Below are positions 51,555 through 56,255 of a stretch of DNA of 56,255 nucleotides, in pieces; the first letter of the stretch is position 1, and each line of letters opens with the position of its first letter. The DNA is taken from contig NZ_KI270980.1 in NCBI RefSeq assembly GCF_000469305.1, positions 1 to 56,255 on the forward strand. The letters run 5' to 3'. Under the pieces are notes generated by a model. It searched no databases and was not told the origin of the DNA. It worked only from the letters and a program-made list of their open reading frames with translations. This DNA comes from Faecalitalea cylindroides ATCC 27803. Lineage in GTDB: Bacteria; Bacillota_I; Bacilli_A; Erysipelotrichales; Erysipelotrichaceae. A program made the position numbers and the translations under genes.

Positions 51555-53249
51555 CTATTTTGTAATAAATTCTAATAATTGATGTGCCGCAATATCAAGG
51601 CCGTGACGATTAGTCTTATCAAATCCTAGATGTGTATAAATTTCTCCAACAAAAGTTCCATTTTCTTCTAATGAACTGAATACTTTAGTAATCAATGGTT
51701 CACAAAGTTCCTGTTTCTGCATTGGACCAAATGGATTTGCAAAGTAAGTAGTACTAATTCCAACTTCTTGTGTAGTACCTAATGCCATACGTTTACCCAT
51801 GACACAAGTATCTTTTACTTCTTCTACCGTTAACTTCTTAAGACCAAATTCATTTGTATAATTATTTGCATAAGCAAATAAATCAATTTTGTGGTTAGTA
51901 GTGATAACATCATAAGATGCAGCAGGTGTAACCATACGAGAGTTTGGATTTTCCGGAGCCATGAACACAGAACGATCCATGTCACGATAAGGAGTTCCTG
52001 GATCAAGGTCATCTAGACGAATAAAGGCACCAATTTCTGTCCCCTGTCCATAAGGAATACCATCTTCAATATGAATTGTTCCCATATCGTCAAATACTAC
52101 TTCAATATCTTTAATAACATCTTTTCCTACACTCTTCAAGGCTTCAATTGATTCAGATTTTCCAGCACCTGAATCTCCCATCAACATAATTCCTTTTTTA
52201 CGACCATCATTTAATGTAATATTAACAAATGCTCCATGAATAGGCAACCATCCTTGTTGCATAGCGGCAAGATTGTGCAATGTTAAACACATTTTCTTTA
52301 AATAACCAAAATATTCAATTCTTGGATCATCACTAATACAACCAAGCCAAATGTTTTCAGTTTCATCATAATAGAATTCAGTTGCATTTTTACCATCTGG
52401 ATTACCAAATAATAAAATCAAATCTGGTTTTTGATTCGCTTCTTCTTTTGTCGCAAGCTCAAATAAGTTAGCCATACTTAAAGCACTGGCAGTATATTTA
52501 GAATTAAAATATACAAAACACAGTAATTTACCGACTTTACATGGGAAACAGAAGAAAGACTCTGAATCACCCTCAAAATAAGTCATTGGATCAACTTTTG
52601 TTTCTGTAAATGTTCCTGTACGTTTACTTGATTTTGGGTGAAGAATCATTGGTGTACGCAACATAACATGGTCAATAATTGGAATATCCTTTAACGCACT
52701 GTAATGCTCTGACCAGATACTATCCCTGTTATGAATAGAAAAACAAGCATTTGTACCTGCCTGAATCTGACGATACACCAAGTTTGGACGATCCATGATT
52801 CTTTCTTCAAATAAACGATATGTACGTAAGATCAAATCATTCATTTCAGAATCTCTACGTACTAAAGTATTGATTCCAAAGTCATCTGAACTATCGCTCT
52901 TGATAAACGCAAAACGTTGTAAATGTCTCCATGTTTTATAGATTTCACGTACAACAGTTAATAGACTCTTTTTATCTTCTAAATATTCAGATTCGATTTC
53001 ATCCATATTAAAAATAGACAGCATTCTCAAACATTTGCTGAATTTATTTGCGGCTTCTTTTGAATCATATTTTCCATTCTGTGTTAAATAGTTATATAAC
53101 TCAGGATACAGAGTTTCTTGTGTTTTGATAAAGTGCTGTAGATACACTCTGAATGTATTCGATTTCAACAATACCTCTCTTGATTTAGGGTATGCTTTAT
53201 TGTAATTCAATACTACTTGATTATTTGTTAGATATATTTTTTTATCCAT
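51555..53249 (-). CDS. PEPCK/HPr-kinase-superfamily ATPase (phosphoenolpyruvate carboxykinase-like)
   Basis: 564 residues. The C-terminal half carries WLPIHGAFVNITL then GIMLMGDSGAGKSESIEAL (P-loop, about 357-367) and VVFDDMGTI, the order seen in HPr kinase and PEPCK (kinase-1a loop and metal Asp pair). Late residues GTEIGAFIRLDDL and TYFANPFGPMQK have no match I know. The N-terminal 300 residues are unlike classical ATP-PEPCK. Start at 53249 has GGAGG 11 nt upstream. A promoter and a near-perfect cre box support a carbon-metabolism role. Often labelled PEPCK in related genomes; activity unproven. Confidence 0.65.
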   Translation of the reverse strand: MDKKIYLTNNQVVLNYNKAYPKSREVLLKSNTFRVYLQHFIKTQETLYPELYNYLTQNGKYDSKEAANKFSKCLRMLSIFNMDEIESEYLEDKKSLLTVVREIYKTWRHLQRFAFIKSDSSDDFGINTLVRRDSEMNDLILRTYRLFEERIMDRPNLVYRQIQAGTNACFSIHNRDSIWSEHYSALKDIPIIDHVMLRTPMILHPKSSKRTGTFTETKVDPMTYFEGDSESFFCFPCKVGKLLCFVYFNSKYTASALSMANLFELATKEEANQKPDLILLFGNPDGKNATEFYYDETENIWLGCISDDPRIEYFGYLKKMCLTLHNLAAMQQGWLPIHGAFVNITLNDGRKKGIMLMGDSGAGKSESIEALKSVGKDVIKDIEVVFDDMGTIHIEDGIPYGQGTEIGAFIRLDDLDPGTPYRDMDRSVFMAPENPNSRMVTPAASYDVITTNHKIDLFAYANNYTNEFGLKKLTVEEVKDTCVMGKRMALGTTQEVGISTTYFANPFGPMQKQELCEPLITKVFSSLEENGTFVGEIYTHLGFDKTNRHGLDIAAHQLLEFITK

Positions 53250-53275
53250 TTTATATATTTCCTCCTTATATGCGA

Positions 53276-53304
53276 ATGATACACGATTTATGAACAAATG
53301 TAAA
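53276..53304 (-). promoter_or_regulatory. Promoter of the PEPCK-like gene
   Basis: TTTACA (53299-53304), 17 bp, TATCAT (53276-53281); both are 5/6 matches to consensus. Confidence 0.65.
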
Positions 53305-53316
53305 CAATAATGATAC

Positions 53317-53330
53317 AGTAAGCGTTTTCA
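53317..53330 (-). promoter_or_regulatory. cre box upstream of the PEPCK-like gene
   Basis: Minus strand TGAAAACGCTTACT matches the cre consensus at 13 of 14 positions (last base T for A). Its centre is about 54 nt upstream of the predicted transcription start, in the range where CcpA can activate. Confidence 0.6.
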
Positions 53331-53337
53331 ACTTTTT

Positions 53338-53362
53338 TAAAAGAAAAGGCCGTTTAGGCCTT
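53338..53362 (-). terminator. proS terminator
   Basis: AAGGCC / GGCCTT stem, 5-nt loop, followed by TTTCTTTT on the minus strand; the proS stop overlaps the stem. Confidence 0.75.
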
Positions 53363-55048
53363 ATATAATTCATCAATCATAGATTTGATTGAATCAATTG
53401 AAACTTCTTCTTTTTCTCCTGTATAACGGTTAGAGAATTCAAGAATGCCCTCTTGTACTTTACGTCCTACTGTTATGCGGTATGGGATACCAATAAGTTC
53501 CATATCCTTGAATTTAACTCCTGGTCTTTCATTACGATCGTCTAGTAATACAGAGTATTTATTCTTTGTACAATAGTTATATAGATCATTGGCAATTTCC
53601 ATCTGTTTTTCATCTTTTAAAGAAATAGGTACAATTGATAAGATAAATGGCGCTACTTCTTTTGGCCAGATAATACCTTTATCATCATGGTGTTGTTCAA
53701 CGATTGCCGCCATACATCTTTCCAATCCAATACCGTAGCTTCCCATCCATACTGGCTGTAACTGGTTGTTTGCATCTGTGTAGTATAGATTCATTGATTG
53801 GGCATATTTTGTACCCAGTTTAAACAAGTTACCAACTTCGATTCCATGCTGGAATGTTAATGGTTTACCACATACAGGACAAATATCCCCTTCTTTTACT
53901 TGACATAGATCAGCTACAAGTTCTGGTGTAAAATCAGATAGATTCACGTTTACATAATGATGATCGCTTTTATTTGCCCCAATGATAAAATTCTTCATAT
54001 GTTTGATCATACGATCCATATATACTGGGCAATCCAAACCAACAGGCCCGGCGAAACCAACACGCGCATGCGTTATTTTTTCAACATCTTCAAAAGATGC
54101 TAATTCCATCTCGTTAGCTTTCAATAGTTTTAAAGCTTTCGTTTCATTTAGTTCACGATCTCCTGGAATACAGAAAGCTACAATTTTACCATCTACATTA
54201 TAAAGAAGCGTTTTAACAAAATCCTTAGGCTCTTTGCCAAAGAAAGCAGCCACTTCTTCAATAGTCTTCGCATTTGGTGTTTCAACTAACTGAATCTCAA
54301 GTTCTTCTTCCTGAGAATCCTGTAAGGTATCAACAACTTCTGTAATTTCCAAATTGCTGGAGAAATCACAACCTTCACATCCAACAACGATATCTTCTCC
54401 AATACCTGAAATAGCCTGATATTCTTCACTTAAAAGACCACCCATAGCCCCTGTATCTGCTTTTACGATCTTATATTCTAATTCCATTCGATCAAAAATA
54501 CGACAATATGCATCATACATCTTTGCGTAGGCTTCATCCAAGCCAGCCTCATCGATATCAAAAGTATAAGCATCTTTCATTATAAATTCGCGTACACGAA
54601 TCAAACCATAACGTGGTCGTGTTTCATCTCTAAATTTAGTTTGGATCTGATACAAGTTATAAGGGAAATCTTTATAGCTCTTGCCATCCATACTTGCCGC
54701 AACAGCAAATAATTCCTCATGTGTAGGTCCTAATACATAACGTTTCATATAGCGATCATTCATTGTAAACATATTTGAACCAAACACTTCACGTCTACCA
54801 GATTTAATATAAACTTCTTCCGGAATCAAAGCAGGCATCAATAATTCCTGAGCGTCTTTTGCATCCATTTCTTCACGAACGATATTTTCAATCTTGGCTA
54901 ATACTTTTTTGCCCATAGGCATGATCATATACATACCATTTGAGCTTTTTTTGATCATTCCAGCACGAACTAGTAAATTGCTGGAAACACTATCTTCATC
55001 TTTTGCATTTTCTCTTAATGTATAAAAGAAACTCTTACTTAATTTCAT
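53354..55048 (-). CDS. proS: Proline--tRNA ligase
   Basis: Charges tRNA-Pro. 564 residues, bacterial type. Motif 2 FRDETRPRYGLIRVREFIMKD-type segment, YTFDIDEAGLDEAY, an inserted YbaK-like editing domain (about 220-390: TIEEVAAFFGKEPKDFVKTL, ARVGFAGPVGLDCP), motif 3 GSYGIGLERCMAAIVEQ and the C-terminal anticodon domain DDRNERPGVKFKDMELIG. GAGGGACAAT before the ATG. No T-box is seen in the 45-nt gap upstream. Confidence 0.96.
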   Translation of the reverse strand: MKLSKSFFYTLRENAKDEDSVSSNLLVRAGMIKKSSNGMYMIMPMGKKVLAKIENIVREEMDAKDAQELLMPALIPEEVYIKSGRREVFGSNMFTMNDRYMKRYVLGPTHEELFAVAASMDGKSYKDFPYNLYQIQTKFRDETRPRYGLIRVREFIMKDAYTFDIDEAGLDEAYAKMYDAYCRIFDRMELEYKIVKADTGAMGGLLSEEYQAISGIGEDIVVGCEGCDFSSNLEITEVVDTLQDSQEEELEIQLVETPNAKTIEEVAAFFGKEPKDFVKTLLYNVDGKIVAFCIPGDRELNETKALKLLKANEMELASFEDVEKITHARVGFAGPVGLDCPVYMDRMIKHMKNFIIGANKSDHHYVNVNLSDFTPELVADLCQVKEGDICPVCGKPLTFQHGIEVGNLFKLGTKYAQSMNLYYTDANNQLQPVWMGSYGIGLERCMAAIVEQHHDDKGIIWPKEVAPFILSIVPISLKDEKQMEIANDLYNYCTKNKYSVLLDDRNERPGVKFKDMELIGIPYRITVGRKVQEGILEFSNRYTGEKEEVSIDSIKSMIDELYKA

Positions 55049-55093
55049 ATTGTCCCTCTTTTCAACTCGTATATTCTCTCATATACTGTGTTT

Positions 55094-56255
55094 TTATACA
55101 ACACGAATTTTGCGAATCATTGCGTGTTTTTCAATCGGACCCGTCCATTTTGTATGAACAATTTGCATTGGTTTATTACATACTTCACAAAGATTTTCAT
55201 CTTCATCATAAACATCCTTGATCATAACTTTTGTAGAAGGAATTGTTGGCCCAAAAATTTCCATAATCTGATTCGGCATAAAATTGTTTTTCACCTGTAA
55301 TGTCGCAATAGATGACTTATCATCATAATCCAGTACAATTGCTACATATTCCTGTGTAACTGTTTCATCATGATCTTGGTATAATTGCACTTTATAATTC
55401 GGAAGCCCTTGATAGAACCCCGGACCAGTTGGTCGATTCTCTGCTTTGGCAATCTCTTTTTTTACATAATCAATATCATTTTGTGTCGCATGACCATTCT
55501 CATAAATCTTATCGATCAAATAACGATAACTTGAAACAACAGTTGCCAAATAATATGCACTCTTCATGCGTCCTTCTATTTTTAAGGAAGCTACTCCCAT
55601 GTTGATGAAATCTTCAATATAATCAACTGCCTGTAGATCTTTTGATGACATGGAGAAAAGATTGGAAGGATCTGAGATCTCTTCATTTTTATCCATTAAA
55701 TGGTATTTCCAACGACAGCTTTGTGCACATCCGCCTCGATTGGCATCACGCAAAGTCATATGATTGCTTAAGACACAACGCCCTGAATAAGAAATACACA
55801 TTCCTCCATGAATAAAAACTTCGATTGGTAATATATCTTGTTTACAAATCTGTCGTATCTCGTCCAATTGACATTCTCGTGCTAAAACAACGCGATCCAT
55901 TCCTTTAGACTTCCAGAATCGTACAGCACTGGAATTCGTAGAAGAATGTTGCGTAGACACATGAACCTCAAAAGAACAGTTTAATTCCTTTGCCAAAGTC
56001 ATGATAGCTGGACTTGCCACAATGATCGCATGAACACCCGCATGATCAAGATCTAATAAATATTCTCGTAGTCCATCTGTATCGTTTTCATGTGGCAGCA
56101 TATTGACTGTGACATGCACATGAGAACCATGTTCATTGGCAAAATCAACTAACTCTTTGATTTCCTCAAGAGAGAAATTAGATGCACGTGAACGCAATGA
56201 AAACTGTTTTCCTCCAATATATACTGCATCTGCACCATATAGGATCGCAATCTTT
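55094..56255 (-). CDS. U32-family peptidase / tRNA hydroxylation protein (N-terminus cut)
   Basis: About 387 codons of the C-terminal part; the frame is open to the window edge with KIAILYGADAVYIGGKQFSL, the usual start region of U32 proteins. The signature EVFIHGGMCISYSGRCVLSN followed by RGGCAQSCRWKYH carries the U32 Cys set; LKIEGRMKSAYYLATVVSSYR comes next. Members of this type (TrhP/YrrO-like) are required for 5-hydroxyuridine in tRNA; others were called collagenases. Immediately upstream of proS. Function by family; start outside the window. Confidence 0.9.
   Translation of the reverse strand, partial: KIAILYGADAVYIGGKQFSLRSRASNFSLEEIKELVDFANEHGSHVHVTVNMLPHENDTDGLREYLLDLDHAGVHAIIVASPAIMTLAKELNCSFEVHVSTQHSSTNSSAVRFWKSKGMDRVVLARECQLDEIRQICKQDILPIEVFIHGGMCISYSGRCVLSNHMTLRDANRGGCAQSCRWKYHLMDKNEEISDPSNLFSMSSKDLQAVDYIEDFINMGVASLKIEGRMKSAYYLATVVSSYRYLIDKIYENGHATQNDIDYVKKEIAKAENRPTGPGFYQGLPNYKVQLYQDHDETVTQEYVAIVLDYDDKSSIATLQVKNNFMPNQIMEIFGPTIPSTKVMIKDVYDEDENLCEVCNKPMQIVHTKWTGPIEKHAMIRKIRVV

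Noticed and set aside
1-56255. CRISPR arrays, IS elements, prophage, tRNA or rRNA genes
   Set aside because: No regularly spaced repeats, transposase or phage proteins, and no cloverleaf or rRNA sequence was seen in the intergenic regions.

Overview
The window reads as chromosomal DNA of a low-GC Gram-positive bacterium (Bacillota). Spx, CcpA-type cre boxes, Tyr and Leu T-box leaders, a comG operon, PrkC/Stp and the rimP-nusA-ylxR-ylxQ-infB-rbfA operon all point there. The short IF2, the dense packing and the gene order would fit a gut Erysipelotrichia-type organism, but that placement is inference. I see no tRNA, rRNA, IS element, phage or CRISPR array. Both ends cut genes: ppdK at the left and a U32 peptidase at the right.

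Layout. 1-3.1 kb: ppdK (partial, with a perfect cre box), spx and trpS. 3.1-5.9 kb: an AT-rich accessory islet of a UDG-fold-like protein, a WYL regulator and a divergent unknown gene, sharing an intergenic inverted repeat. 6-9.5 kb: uppP-murD-mraY (lipid-carrier and lipid I steps) and rpmB. 9.5-19.8 kb: priA-rsmB-rlmN-stp-prkC-rsgA-rpe-thiN plus a membrane protein with a papain-like tail; this is the classic Firmicutes cluster but without def and fmt. 19.8-22.6 kb: DUF4438 protein, a TrmH-type methyltransferase and an AI-2E family permease. 22.6-23.7 kb: a decayed surface-protein gene. 23.9-29.4 kb: the translation/transcription factor operon and hpf.

29.5-34.4 kb: aroD diverges from an aroE-aroK fusion plus DAHP synthase. 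Those two genes sit behind a promoter, an 11-codon Tyr/Phe-containing leader ORF and two intrinsic-terminator hairpins, which looks like attenuation control of aromatic biosynthesis. A YgjP-like metallopeptidase and a radical SAM gene follow. 34.4-38.6 kb: tyrS and leuS, each with its own T-box. 38.6-45.1 kb: comGA-GG (including a 53-codon comGE), an MBL hydrolase, rpmG and a class B PBP. 45.2-50 kb: ispG and a four-gene extracytoplasmic O-acylation cassette (SGNH, DUF4358, MBOAT, DHHW). 50-56 kb: HAD hydrolase, Bax-inhibitor-like protein, a PEPCK/HPrK-like protein with a cre box, proS and the U32 peptidase.

The best leads for undescribed biology are: the aro leader; the WYL/UDG-like islet; probable leaderless transcripts (priA, trmH-like gene and the aro leader ORF each have a -10 hexamer exactly 6 nt before ATG); and the membrane protein with a permuted papain-like domain. 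The two PEP-node genes (ppdK and the PEPCK-like gene) both carry cre boxes, which suggests common carbon-catabolite control.
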